A stretch of 45,753 bases of DNA, taken from the NCBI GenBank assembly GCA_022841365.1, contig JALHRP010000030.1, forward strand, positions 1-45,753, read 5' to 3'. Below are positions 8,075 through 15,492 of the stretch, piece by piece (position 1 is the first letter of the stretch; each line of letters begins with the position of its first letter). The stretch is from Chitinophagaceae bacterium (GTDB lineage: Bacteria > Bacteroidota > Bacteroidia > Chitinophagales > Chitinophagaceae). The position numbers were made by a program, and so were the translations under genes. The notes below the pieces were generated by a model. The model was given only the letters and a program-made list of their open reading frames with translations, made no database searches and had not been told where the DNA came from.

Positions 8075-9295
8075 TTAGAAATTTAATTGTGCCTGTATGC
8101 GTAACAGATTACCTTTTTGGAAATTCTGCCGCAGCTTTGAATCCTCAAACCGTCTTTCAGAAATAGTATAAGCAGTTGTAAGCTCGAAATATTTATTTAC
8201 CTGCCACTCCATACCCATTTCCACTTCTTTTACATTATAAGCTCTTGCATCCAGTTCGTGTTTTTTTCCGCCATTGTACTGCTGTACTCTCGTGTAGGGG
8301 AAGAAAAACATGTCTTTATGTTTCTTGCTTTTAATTCTTCCATACAAAGTAGCATAACCACCTTTTAAGTTTCTTACTTCTATTGAATCTTTCAACGGGT
8401 TATACTGCGGACCTCTTCCCCAATTGTATTCTGTAAGTAAACCGATGGGGTTTGGATACAGATTCAACGTAACAGCTGCCCGTTCATCTTTAAATGCAAA
8501 ACCATTAGCTGCTTTAACGCCGGCCGATCTCAATTCGGCTGGTAATACATATTCGCCGGTATAAGCCTGTACACCCGGTTCAAGCACCTGATTCTTGATT
8601 TTGATGGGATAGCTGATTCTTGAAACGATGTGCACTTTTTTATTTTGTTCGGGTCTGTTGGCGGTTTGTCCGTTATAAACACCAAATGCAATTACGCCAT
8701 AATCACCTGATCCTTTTCTGTTATCATTTATGAATTCCGGATATTTTGTTCTGATATTTTCCGGAGCCCAGTATAAAAAAGCACCAAGATCCCGTTCATT
8801 TGATAAGGCACTGTTCAATGCGTCGTTACGGTCAAGCGGTAAACGGTTCTGGCTCGACTGCATGTTTTCAAAACCAAATGGCACTTTACTCTGACCGATT
8901 CTGATTCTGAATTCATTTTTCCTGTCAAAGCCAACATCTACATACGCATCTCTCAATTGAAAAATATTTTGTGTTGTGCCTATTGCACTTCCAAAATCGG
9001 GTTGAATGTAGAAATATACATTCTTTGAAAGATTTCCGCTGATGATGATCCGGCCTCTTCTGATTCCAAATCCTCCTCCTGCTCCCCATGAACGGTCGCA
9101 TTGTTCGCACTTCAGGTTTTCGTTCGTTTCTAACAATCTGTTATAACGTACCTGCATATATCCACGGATAGAAAATGATTCGTACCAGTTTTTTTTGGGT
9201 GCAGGTTTAATTGAGTCTGTCTGACTTTTTTGGGCCATCACATTGTTGCAAAGCAAAAACGTGATGAAAACCATCGCCCTTGATTTTGTTTTCAA
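8075..9295 (-). CDS. Phosphate-selective porin O/P family outer-membrane protein
   Basis: This 406-residue protein starts with a signal peptide (to about residue 21, NVMAQ). It then has the FSIRGYMQVRYN entry strand, GGFGIRRGRIIISGNLSKNVYFYIQPDF, and alternating amphipathic strands ending in QAQLNF with a C-terminal Phe, as expected of a beta-barrel porin. The RxRxRI...G.l.....fyiqpDf pattern is the OprO/OprP family signature. It is the first gene of the operon with DUF47 and Pit, and together they give an outer- plus inner-membrane phosphate route. An operator-like 11-bp repeat pair and a promoter lie upstream (9321-9377). Confidence 0.9.
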   Translation of the reverse strand: MKTKSRAMVFITFLLCNNVMAQKSQTDSIKPAPKKNWYESFSIRGYMQVRYNRLLETNENLKCEQCDRSWGAGGGFGIRRGRIIISGNLSKNVYFYIQPDFGSAIGTTQNIFQLRDAYVDVGFDRKNEFRIRIGQSKVPFGFENMQSSQNRLPLDRNDALNSALSNERDLGAFLYWAPENIRTKYPEFINDNRKGSGDYGVIAFGVYNGQTANRPEQNKKVHIVSRISYPIKIKNQVLEPGVQAYTGEYVLPAELRSAGVKAANGFAFKDERAAVTLNLYPNPIGLLTEYNWGRGPQYNPLKDSIEVRNLKGGYATLYGRIKSKKHKDMFFFPYTRVQQYNGGKKHELDARAYNVKEVEMGMEWQVNKYFELTTAYTISERRFEDSKLRQNFQKGNLLRIQAQLNF

Positions 9296-9320
9296 TAGTA
9301 TTATCTTTTTAATTGCAGCG

Positions 9321-9348
9321 CAAAGGTGCTGAAAACAACTGTGAGCAA
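9321..9348 (-). promoter_or_regulatory. Promoter of the porin-DUF47-Pit operon
   Basis: The minus strand shows TTG (9348-9346), 17 bases, then CACCTTTG (9328-9321), seven of eight positions of TAnnTTTG. Transcription would start near 9315, about 20 bases before the ATG at 9295. The Pho-box-like pair at 9358-9377 lies directly upstream. Confidence 0.45.
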
Positions 9349-9357
9349 GGGGGAGGG

Positions 9358-9377
9358 CTGTATTACCAAATTGTTAA
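9358..9377 (-). promoter_or_regulatory. Pho-box-like repeat pair C, upstream of the porin operon
   Basis: On the minus strand TTAACAA begins at 9377 and GTAATACAG at 9366, 11 bases apart. The same TTAACAA/ATAATAT arrangement with an 11-base period occurs upstream of the phoB-like gene (16228-16245). The pair lies 10 bases upstream of the predicted -33 element. Confidence 0.5.
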
Positions 9378-9385
9378 CTCTCCAC

Positions 9386-9413
9386 AAAAAAGCCCCGCCA
9401 GAAATGGCAGGGC
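9386..9413 (-). terminator. Minus-strand terminator inside the shared control region
   Basis: GCCCCGCCA (9392-9400), loop GAAA, and TGGCAGGGC (9405-9413) form a stem with one mismatch, followed on the minus strand by six T (9391-9386). No coding gene lies upstream on that strand, and the porin gene starts 90 bases further down. It therefore ends either a small RNA or an attenuated leader. Confidence 0.75.
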
Positions 9414-9450
9414 GTTGCAATTAAAAGATAATACAGGCTTTTTTTGGAGA

Positions 9451-9470
9451 CTGTATTAAACCAGGTTACC
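9451..9470 (-). promoter_or_regulatory. Pho-box-like repeat pair B
   Basis: On the minus strand GGTAACCTG begins at 9470 and TTAATACAG at 9459, 11 bases apart. It is a second copy of the unit found in array A: the 12-base string CAGGTTACCAAA on the plus strand occurs at 9462-9473 and again at 9542-9553, exactly 80 bases apart. It lies inside the candidate small RNA, so it may be an extra operator or a fold element. Confidence 0.4.
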
Positions 9471-9518
9471 AAATGATTTTGTAATCTATCTGCAACCGGG
9501 ACAGCAAATATTATTTTT

Positions 9519-9561
9519 CTGTATTATGAAAATGTTACCGGCAGGTTACCAAAGCATTAAT
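9519..9561 (-). promoter_or_regulatory. Pho-box-like array A, four 11-bp units
   Basis: On the minus strand four related heptamers start exactly 11 bases apart: TTAATGC (unit from 9561), GTAACCT (9550), GTAACAT (9539) and ATAATAC (9528). A -7-like AATATTTG follows at 9512-9505. The geometry (7-mer plus 4-base spacer) is that of PhoB-type operators that replace the -33 element. Confidence 0.55.
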
Positions 9562-9652
9562 TTTTTTTTTAGAATGAATAGTTTATTGTTTTTGCATGCA
9601 ATTACCAGAGCAAAAAATCCTTTACTCATAAATATACTCTTTCAGGTTTCTG

Positions 9653-9730
9653 TTAACATTGCGTTCATGTGCAGATAATATTTCCTTAACATACCCGTTA
9701 CTTTAAGGTAACATACCAAAAGTTTCTTTG
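9653..9730 (+). promoter_or_regulatory. Pho-box-like array D and promoter of the TonB receptor operon
   Basis: Six units start every 11 bases from 9653: TTAACAT, TTCATGT, ATAATAT, TTAACAT, GTTACTT and GTAACAT. TAACATACC recurs exactly at 9687 and 9709. The array ends at 9718 and is followed by TTTCTTTG (9723-9730), a seven-of-eight match to TAnnTTTG. The start site would be near 9736, 12 bases before the ATG at 9748. The array covers the -33 position, as in PhoB-activated promoters. Confidence 0.6.
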
Positions 9731-9747
9731 CAGCACAAATAGAAGAT

Positions 9748-12558
9748 ATGCAAAGGAATGCTTACAGGAAACTAATTGCTTTATTACCCGTCTTATTCAT
9801 CACTCTCACATCAGCAGCACAATCACTTAAATTAAACGGCCGTGTGCTTAACCAGAAAAACGAACCTATAGCCGGGGCCTCTGTTGCTCTTTCAGGGAGC
9901 GGAAAAGTGGTTGCCGCTGATGTGGAAGGCCGATTTAGTATTGCACTGGACGCAGGTAAAAAGTATACACTCACCGTTACTGCTGTTGGTTACCAAACCA
10001 AGGCAGTAGATGAAGTAGAAGTAAAATCAGCAGATGAAAATGCACTGATCATTATTTTAAATGTGGCTGCAAAAGAAGGAACAGAAATCATCATCCGCAG
10101 TACAGCCCGTAAAGAAAACACATCCGGCTTATTAAGTTTTCAACGCAACAACACTTCTTTATCCAGTGGTTTATCGGCCGACTTTATCCGTCGTACTCCC
10201 GATAAAAATACAGGCGAAGTATTAAAGCGTGTAAGTGGTGCATCTATTCAGGACAACAAGTTTGTGATCATCCGTGGATTGAGCGACCGTTACAACCAGG
10301 CATTAATCAACGGTGCACAGTTGCCCTCATCAGAACCCGACAAAAAAGCTTTTTCGTTTGATGTGATCCCTTCGCAGTTAATTGATAACATCATCATCAA
10401 CAAAACAGCTACGCCTGATTTAACGGGTGAGTTTGCAGGTGGATTGGTGCAGATCAACACAAAAGATATTCCTACAAAAAATTCACTTACACTCGGCTTT
10501 GGTCTCGGATTTAATACACAATCTGCTTTTAAGCCGTTCATCAGTAACGAACGTGGGTCAACCGATTACTTAGGTTTTGATGACAGAAGAAATCTTCCAT
10601 CATCCTATCCGCAGAAATATGGTTTGTTTAATACACTGCCCGTTGAGCAACGCAGGCAAATTGCTGCAGATTTTCGTGATGATGTGTGGGCAGAGCAAAA
10701 TTCTGTAGCCGGTCCCATTCAATCATACAATCTAACATGGGCAAATGCTGTAAGAAGTGAAAAAGCAGGAGCGTTTGGTTCGGTGATTGGTCTTACGTAC
10801 CGCAATTCAAAATTGCTGTTTAATGCAAGTAAACAATTGTTTGAAAGAGATGGCCGCCAGGCATTCTTCTCTTATGAAGATGAGCAAAACAAGTACAGCA
10901 CAACTGTGGGTGTATTGGCAAATTTTGCATGGACAAAAAAGAATCATAAAATAGCACTGAAGAATTTATTCAATCAGCTTTTTGAAGATAATTATTATAA
11001 CCGCCAGGGACCAAACACTGAAAACTTACAGGATATCTATCTCCGCTCTTCGGTACTGAACCAGCGTAGTCTGTTATCTTCTCAGCTGGAAGGAACACAT
11101 ACTTTCTGGCGTGATCTGAAGGCAAACTGGAACATCAATTATTCTTATAACAGTAAAGAACAACCGGATCTGCGTGTATTAACTTATGGCCGCAGTCTCG
11201 GCACCAACGATCCGTATAGTATCAACCTGCGTGGAAACAATACCAACCGTTTCTTCAGCAAACTTACAGATCATGCCGCCGGCTATAATTTTTCATTGGC
11301 ATACAGTTTTAAAATAGGCGAACAAAAACAAACCATAAAAGCAGGAGGGAATGCACTGGTTCGTTTCAGAGATTTCCAGTCCATTATTCTGGGCTTTAGC
11401 GATCCTGCAGATGCAAGCTTAAATTTTCTTCCTTACGACCGCATATTTGCAAAAGAAAATTTCACAAAAGGAAACGGGTTTGAAATGACAACTTCATTAC
11501 AAAACCCGCAGGATAAATATTTTGGTATTTCTGCATTGAACGCAGGTTATTTAATGTTTGATAATAAACTGGGTGAAAAGTGGCGTTTAGTATGGGGTTC
11601 ACGGGTAGAAAGTTTTCAGCAGTTTTTAAAATCGCAACAGCAGGGAACAGATAAAGCGGTAATCATAAACACAGAGAAAACAGATCTGTTGCCTTCATTT
11701 AATTTGACGTATAACCCGCAATCAAAAACAAATATCCGCATTGCAGGTTCACGTACAGTTGCAAGACCTGAGTTTCGTGAAATTGCTCCCTTTATATTCT
11801 TTGATTTTGAAACCATTGCTTCAACTGCCGGTACACCTGATTTAAAACGCAGCAGCATTTTAAATGCAGATGTACGCTATGAGTGGTATCCAAAAGCAGG
11901 CGAGGTAATTTCAGTTGGTGCATTCTACAAACAGTTCACTGATCCAATTGAATTACGTTTGAACAGTGCCAGTGTTGCAACACGCCGTCAGTATCAGTTT
12001 CAAAATGCTGTTAGTGCAGACTTGTACGGAGCAGAATTTGAAATCAGAAAGAGTCTTTCCTTTTTATCAAAATCGAGTGAGTGGTTAAAACGATTGTATA
12101 TATCGGGTAATGCTTCATTCATTTTCTCAGAAGTATTGCTTGGTAATAAAGATGCGTCGGGTAATCCATTGCCTGCAACAAGCCGTCCGTTACAGGGCCA
12201 GTCTCCTTATCTGGTGAATGCAGGTTTACAGTATGATTCTGAAAGTGGTTTTGGCGCATCTCTTCTCTACAATAAAATTGGTCAGCGTCTTGCATTGGTT
12301 GGTAACAATGATTTTGGCGATATCTACGAGCGCCCAAGAGACTTACTGGATATACAGGTTTCTCAAAAACTGATGAAGCGTAAAGCTGAAGTGCGTTTAA
12401 CCATCAGCGACTTGTTGAATCAGCCAATTCAGACTTATGAAAACAGAAACAATGCAAAAAGTTATCAGCCGGGTGCTGATAAGACCTTCAGTTCATTTAC
12501 ACCGGGAACAACATTTACCGTTGCATTTACTTACGATTTTGACTTAAAAAGAAAATAA
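9748..12558 (+). CDS. TonB-dependent outer-membrane receptor, likely phosphate-regulated
   Basis: The 936-residue protein has a signal peptide (about 1-24, ending TSAAQS). A carboxypeptidase-regulatory-like beta-sandwich follows (about 27-105, LNGRVLNQKNEPIAGASV). The plug domain (about 135-245) includes NTGEVLKRVSGASIQDNKFVIIRGLSDRY and EFAGGLVQINTKD, and the rest is a 22-strand-type barrel ending FTYDFDLKRK. It is not a SusC: the SusC motif and a SusD partner are absent. The next gene, 36 bases on, encodes a beta-helix lipoprotein that is probably its surface partner. The operator-like array before it and neighbouring phosphate genes suggest induction in phosphate starvation. The substrate is unknown. 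Confidence 0.9.
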   Translation: MQRNAYRKLIALLPVLFITLTSAAQSLKLNGRVLNQKNEPIAGASVALSGSGKVVAADVEGRFSIALDAGKKYTLTVTAVGYQTKAVDEVEVKSADENALIIILNVAAKEGTEIIIRSTARKENTSGLLSFQRNNTSLSSGLSADFIRRTPDKNTGEVLKRVSGASIQDNKFVIIRGLSDRYNQALINGAQLPSSEPDKKAFSFDVIPSQLIDNIIINKTATPDLTGEFAGGLVQINTKDIPTKNSLTLGFGLGFNTQSAFKPFISNERGSTDYLGFDDRRNLPSSYPQKYGLFNTLPVEQRRQIAADFRDDVWAEQNSVAGPIQSYNLTWANAVRSEKAGAFGSVIGLTYRNSKLLFNASKQLFERDGRQAFFSYEDEQNKYSTTVGVLANFAWTKKNHKIALKNLFNQLFEDNYYNRQGPNTENLQDIYLRSSVLNQRSLLSSQLEGTHTFWRDLKANWNINYSYNSKEQPDLRVLTYGRSLGTNDPYSINLRGNNTNRFFSKLTDHAAGYNFSLAYSFKIGEQKQTIKAGGNALVRFRDFQSIILGFSDPADASLNFLPYDRIFAKENFTKGNGFEMTTSLQNPQDKYFGISALNAGYLMFDNKLGEKWRLVWGSRVESFQQFLKSQQQGTDKAVIINTEKTDLLPSFNLTYNPQSKTNIRIAGSRTVARPEFREIAPFIFFDFETIASTAGTPDLKRSSILNADVRYEWYPKAGEVISVGAFYKQFTDPIELRLNSASVATRRQYQFQNAVSADLYGAEFEIRKSLSFLSKSSEWLKRLYISGNASFIFSEVLLGNKDASGNPLPATSRPLQGQSPYLVNAGLQYDSESGFGASLLYNKIGQRLALVGNNDFGDIYERPRDLLDIQVSQKLMKRKAEVRLTISDLLNQPIQTYENRNNAKSYQPGADKTFSSFTPGTTFTVAFTYDFDLKRK

Positions 12559-12594
12559 ACCCTTTACAAATTTTTTTAAATACAAACACAGAAT

Positions 12595-13962
12595 ATGAAA
12601 CAGCTTTTATGGTCTCTTGCTGCTTTAACGTTAGGATTTACAGCCTGTATTAAAGTTAACATTGATGATTCAACAACAAACAGCGGAACAACAACGCCTG
12701 TTGGTTCAACGTTGCAGGAGCGTATCATCAGCTCACGCATTCTTACAGGAAACATCAATGAAAACGTTGAACTTCCTAAAGGAAAATATACGTTGAAAGG
12801 ATATGTTTATGTAAATAACCGTGCCCGTTTAACATTTGCCGCAGGCAGTACCATTGTAAGCGACACCATAAATAAAGGGGCATTAATTATTGAGCAAAAC
12901 TCCCGTTTAATTTGCGATGGTACAGCAAGTGAACCAATTGTATTTACTTCGGGTAAAGCTCCGGGACAACGTAAGCCGGGTGATTGGGGTGGTATTGCCA
13001 TTGCAGGTAATGCACCAACCAACCGTTCAACTCCTCCAATTTTAGAAGGTGGTATCAATGCGGTATATGGTGGCTCACTGGCAAATGATAACAGTGGTAT
13101 TCTCCGTTATGTACGTATTGAATTTGCAGGAATTGCAGCCGATCCCAACTCAGAGATCAACGGTTTAACATTGGGTGGTGTGGGTAATGGTACCATCATT
13201 GAAAATGTACAGGTATCCTATGGTAATGATGATGCGTATGAATTTTTTGGTGGCACTGTCAATGCAAAAAACCTGATTGCATTTGCAACTGCTGATGATG
13301 ATTTTGATTTTGACTTTGGTTATGTTGGTCGTATTCAGTTTGCTGTTTCACTGCGTGATCCGAAATTTGTAGATGGTGGAGATGCAGGTAATGGTATTGA
13401 GTGCGATAATGACGGAGCCGGTACCACAGCAGGCCCTCGTACACGTCCTCAGTTGAGCAATTTTACTTTTGTTGGTCCAAATAATGCATCAGGAACGTTG
13501 GCGAATCACAATTTTACAACCCGTTTCCGTCGTTCAACACATTTTTCTTTAACAAATTCTGTATTAATTGGATACCAGAAAGCAGGTTTTCAGTTTGAAA
13601 GTGATTCAACGGCAGCTGCATATATTGATGGACGTTCACGTTTCCGTCATAATCTGGTTCATGCTGTTGCAGAACCATATAAAGTACAATCTACCTCTTT
13701 AATCAATGCTGCAAACGTACAATCCAAAGCAGAAGGTGTTGACAGTTGCAAAACATTTGCTTCTGCAAATGATGTTATGTTAGAGAATCCGTTTAGCCTT
13801 ACTGCTCCTAACTTTTTACCAAAGGCAGGCAGCCCGGCATTAACAGGTGCAAGTTTCTTTGGTTTAACAGGATTTACAACAACAACTTATGTTGGTGCAT
13901 TTGGTACTACCAATTGGATGGCAGGCTGGACAAGCTTTACTCCGCAAACAAATGTGTATTAA
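12595..13962 (+). CDS. Outer-membrane lipoprotein with predicted beta-helix, partner of the TonB receptor
   Basis: This 455-residue protein has a lipoprotein signal (GFTAC, Cys18). It then shows repeating short strands with Gly and Asn turns (LTFAAGSTI, GALIIEQNSRLICDGTASEPIVFTSG, GGIAIAGNAP, GILRYVRIEFAGI, GTIIENVQVSYGNDDAYEFFGG, KNLIAFATADDDFDFDFGYVG), a pattern typical of right-handed parallel beta-helices. Aspartate clusters (DDDFDFDF, about 236-243, and NGIECDNDGAG) could bind calcium or other metals. It forms one operon with the TonB receptor (36-base gap) and a strong terminator at 14022-14051. I infer a surface-exposed ligand-binding or polymer-degrading partner; no catalytic motif was recognised. 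Confidence 0.75.
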   Translation: MKQLLWSLAALTLGFTACIKVNIDDSTTNSGTTTPVGSTLQERIISSRILTGNINENVELPKGKYTLKGYVYVNNRARLTFAAGSTIVSDTINKGALIIEQNSRLICDGTASEPIVFTSGKAPGQRKPGDWGGIAIAGNAPTNRSTPPILEGGINAVYGGSLANDNSGILRYVRIEFAGIAADPNSEINGLTLGGVGNGTIIENVQVSYGNDDAYEFFGGTVNAKNLIAFATADDDFDFDFGYVGRIQFAVSLRDPKFVDGGDAGNGIECDNDGAGTTAGPRTRPQLSNFTFVGPNNASGTLANHNFTTRFRRSTHFSLTNSVLIGYQKAGFQFESDSTAAAYIDGRSRFRHNLVHAVAEPYKVQSTSLINAANVQSKAEGVDSCKTFASANDVMLENPFSLTAPNFLPKAGSPALTGASFFGLTGFTTTTYVGAFGTTNWMAGWTSFTPQTNVY

Positions 13963-14021
13963 AAAATAAATATCAGCCACTGGCAGATAAAACAATTTCC
14001 TTAAGCAAGTATCCTCTATTC

Positions 14022-14051
14022 CGCCTCCTGTTCTCAGGGGGCGTTTTTTTT
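14022..14051 (+). terminator. Intrinsic terminator of the TonB receptor operon
   Basis: CGCCTCCTG (14022-14030) and CAGGGGGCG (14035-14043) form a 9-bp stem with one G-U pair and a TTCT loop, followed by eight T. It lies 60 bases after the beta-helix lipoprotein stop. Confidence 0.9.
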
Positions 14052-14095
14052 AACAGTAAAAATTTTTTCTTTGCTGCTTTCAGTCTCTTCTATAA

Positions 14096-14151
14096 ATAAC
14101 AATTAATCAATGCTGCGGTAATGGTTTGGTAAAACTGCGTTATCATATTTG
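14096..14151 (+). promoter_or_regulatory. Pho-box-like array E and promoter before a candidate small RNA
   Basis: Units start every 11 bases: ATAACAA (14096), TCAATGC (14107), GTAATGG (14118), GTAAAAC (14129) and TTATCAT (14140). CATATTTG (14144-14151), seven of eight positions of TAnnTTTG, overlaps the last unit. The distance from the GTAAAAC unit to the end of the -7 element (22 bases) equals that in array D. The only TTTG upstream (14125-14128) is 15 bases from the -7 element, too close for a normal -33. Confidence 0.45.
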
Positions 14152-14156
14152 CAACC

Positions 14157-14262
14157 TGCTGACAGAATTCCCATCTGTCAGCAATTCGCAATCAAGCTTT
14201 ATTTTCTCATGACTTAACCGGGAACTTCACCGTTCTGATTCTTCAGGACGGTCTTTTTTTTT
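14157..14262 (+). ncRNA. Candidate small RNA between the TonB operon and phoR
   Basis: A transcript of about 105 nt is suggested by the -7 element at 14144-14151 and the terminator at 14229-14262. Its 5' end would fold into a perfect 8-bp hairpin (GCTGACAG 14158-14165, CTGTCAGC 14175-14182), followed by an unstructured A/T-rich middle and the terminator stem. The only ATG opens a two-codon frame, so it is not coding. It lies between two terminators and apart from any gene. I do not recognise the family. Confidence 0.45.
14229..14262 (+). terminator. Second plus-strand terminator, 3' end of the candidate small RNA
   Basis: ACCGTTCTG (14229-14237) and CAGGACGGT (14244-14252) form a 9-bp stem with one G-U pair and a 6-base loop, followed by a C and nine T. 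The TonB operon already ends at 14051, so this second terminator implies a separate transcript. Confidence 0.85.
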
Positions 14263-14382
14263 CTTTGCCACTAAGGCGGGAAGACAGGAAGAAGCACAAA
14301 GACAAAACCTAAGGGGTAATATAAAACAGTAGATAAGTGTACTTTCCTTTGCATCGTTGCTCCTTTGCGAGCTTTGCGTGAA
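14263..14382. repeat. Dispersed TTTGC/GCAAA intergenic repeat
   Basis: Two stretches made of degenerate CTTTGCGNCTTTGCG-type words in opposite orientation (14263-14312 and 14346-14382) fill the gap before phoR. A similar word string (CTTTGTGCCTTCGTGTC) lies at 39404-39420. Such strings are common between genes in this phylum. No gene is present here. Confidence 0.4.
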
Positions 14383-14391
14383 AAAAAGAAT

Positions 14392-15453
14392 TTAATCTCC
14401 CTCAACATCTACACGCCCCTGCAGTGTAAAGCCAAATGTAGTGCCTACATCCAGCCTGCTGCGTACATGCATCATTTGATTGTGTGCTTCAATAATATGT
14501 TTGCAGATAGATAATCCCAAACCGCTGCCTCCTTCTTTTCTGCTGCGGGCTAAATCTGTGCGGTAAAAGCGTTCAAAAATTCTTGTGAGATGTTCTTCGG
14601 CAATACCATAGCCATCATCACTCAGTTCAACCAACATCGTTGCATCATGTGTTTTGTAAACACTGAAAACAATGCTGCCGTTTTGTTTGCCGTATTTTAT
14701 GGCATTATCTATAAGGTTAATTAACACCATGCGGATCTTTTCCTTATCTGCATAAACTGTAATGGGAAGTTCAGATCCTTTTTTAATAGATGTTTTAATA
14801 TTTTTTTCTGCAGCTTTTATGGAAAGACTGTCGAACACCTCATTCACCAGGTCCTGGATTACAAAATTTTCTTTGTATAATAGTTGTTGTCCGCTTTCAA
14901 GCTTTGAAATTTCATCCAGATCATCAACCAGATTCACTAAGCGGTCAATGTTCTTAGAGGTGTTGAGCAGAAATTTTTTAGCCACTTCTTCTTTATGCAT
15001 GGCGCCGCTCAACAACGTATCAACATAACCCTGCACCGCAAAAATGGGTGTCTTTAATTCATGACTCAGATTTTGTAAAAACTCTTTGCGGTATTGTTCG
15101 TTTTGTTTCAGCAGTTCAATTTCCTGTTTCTTTTGCTCGGCCCATTCTTCTACTTCCGCACTTACTTCCTGTAAACTTTTTTCGGGCAGTAACGATTTAT
15201 TAAAAAACTCTTCCCGTTTGGTTGCTTTTGTTTGTGAAATGAATTTATAAATGAGTTTGATATGTCGGTAAATAAACCTGTCGGTAAAAAAACGAATGAG
15301 CAGGTAGCTGATGATGAACAGCACTGCAAAACTGATAACAGCAATCCACCAGCTCCTGATAAAAAAATAGTTGGCTAAACCAACCAGTAATGAAATGGTA
15401 AATGCATTGATAGCGGCAACCTGTACAGGGTTGAGTTGACGGGAGTTGAACAT
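14392..15453 (-). CDS. Sensor histidine kinase, PhoR-like
   Basis: This 353-residue kinase has two adjacent membrane helices (about 11-31 and 35-54) with almost no periplasmic loop, then a coiled linker. The HisKA domain has LSHELKTP with the phosphorylated His131. The HATPase domain has the N-box NLIDNAIKYGK (Asn250), G1 DDGYGI and G2 GGSGLGLSICKHII. The lack of a periplasmic sensor domain is usual for PhoR-type kinases, which sense through partner transporters or PhoU-like proteins. It follows the PhoB-like regulator by 39 bases, and the phosphate genes nearby support a phosphate role. Confidence 0.9.
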   Translation of the reverse strand: MFNSRQLNPVQVAAINAFTISLLVGLANYFFIRSWWIAVISFAVLFIISYLLIRFFTDRFIYRHIKLIYKFISQTKATKREEFFNKSLLPEKSLQEVSAEVEEWAEQKKQEIELLKQNEQYRKEFLQNLSHELKTPIFAVQGYVDTLLSGAMHKEEVAKKFLLNTSKNIDRLVNLVDDLDEISKLESGQQLLYKENFVIQDLVNEVFDSLSIKAAEKNIKTSIKKGSELPITVYADKEKIRMVLINLIDNAIKYGKQNGSIVFSVYKTHDATMLVELSDDGYGIAEEHLTRIFERFYRTDLARSRKEGGSGLGLSICKHIIEAHNQMMHVRSRLDVGTTFGFTLQGRVDVEGD

Positions 15454-15492
15454 GCTTCTTTGCGAAATTTTGCAAACGAAGGTAGAAAGGAA

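Larger units (their letters stand above)
9386..9499 (-). ncRNA. Candidate small RNA upstream of the porin operon
   Basis: A minus-strand transcript of about 115 nt is suggested by three things: a four-unit operator-like array (9561-9522), an AATATTTG -7 element (9512-9505), and the intrinsic terminator at 9386-9413. The interval contains no ATG on the minus strand, so it does not look coding. It holds an internal inverted repeat TAATACAG/CTGTATTA (9429-9436 and 9451-9458). It could instead be a leader of the porin operon with a conditional terminator. No known RNA family was recognised. Confidence 0.4.

Noticed and set aside
9429-9458. Inverted repeat TAATACAG/CTGTATTA as a terminator
   Set aside because: The loop is 14 bases, the stem A/T-rich, and no T-run follows on either strand; it is better explained by operator units in opposite orientation or a fold within the candidate small RNA.
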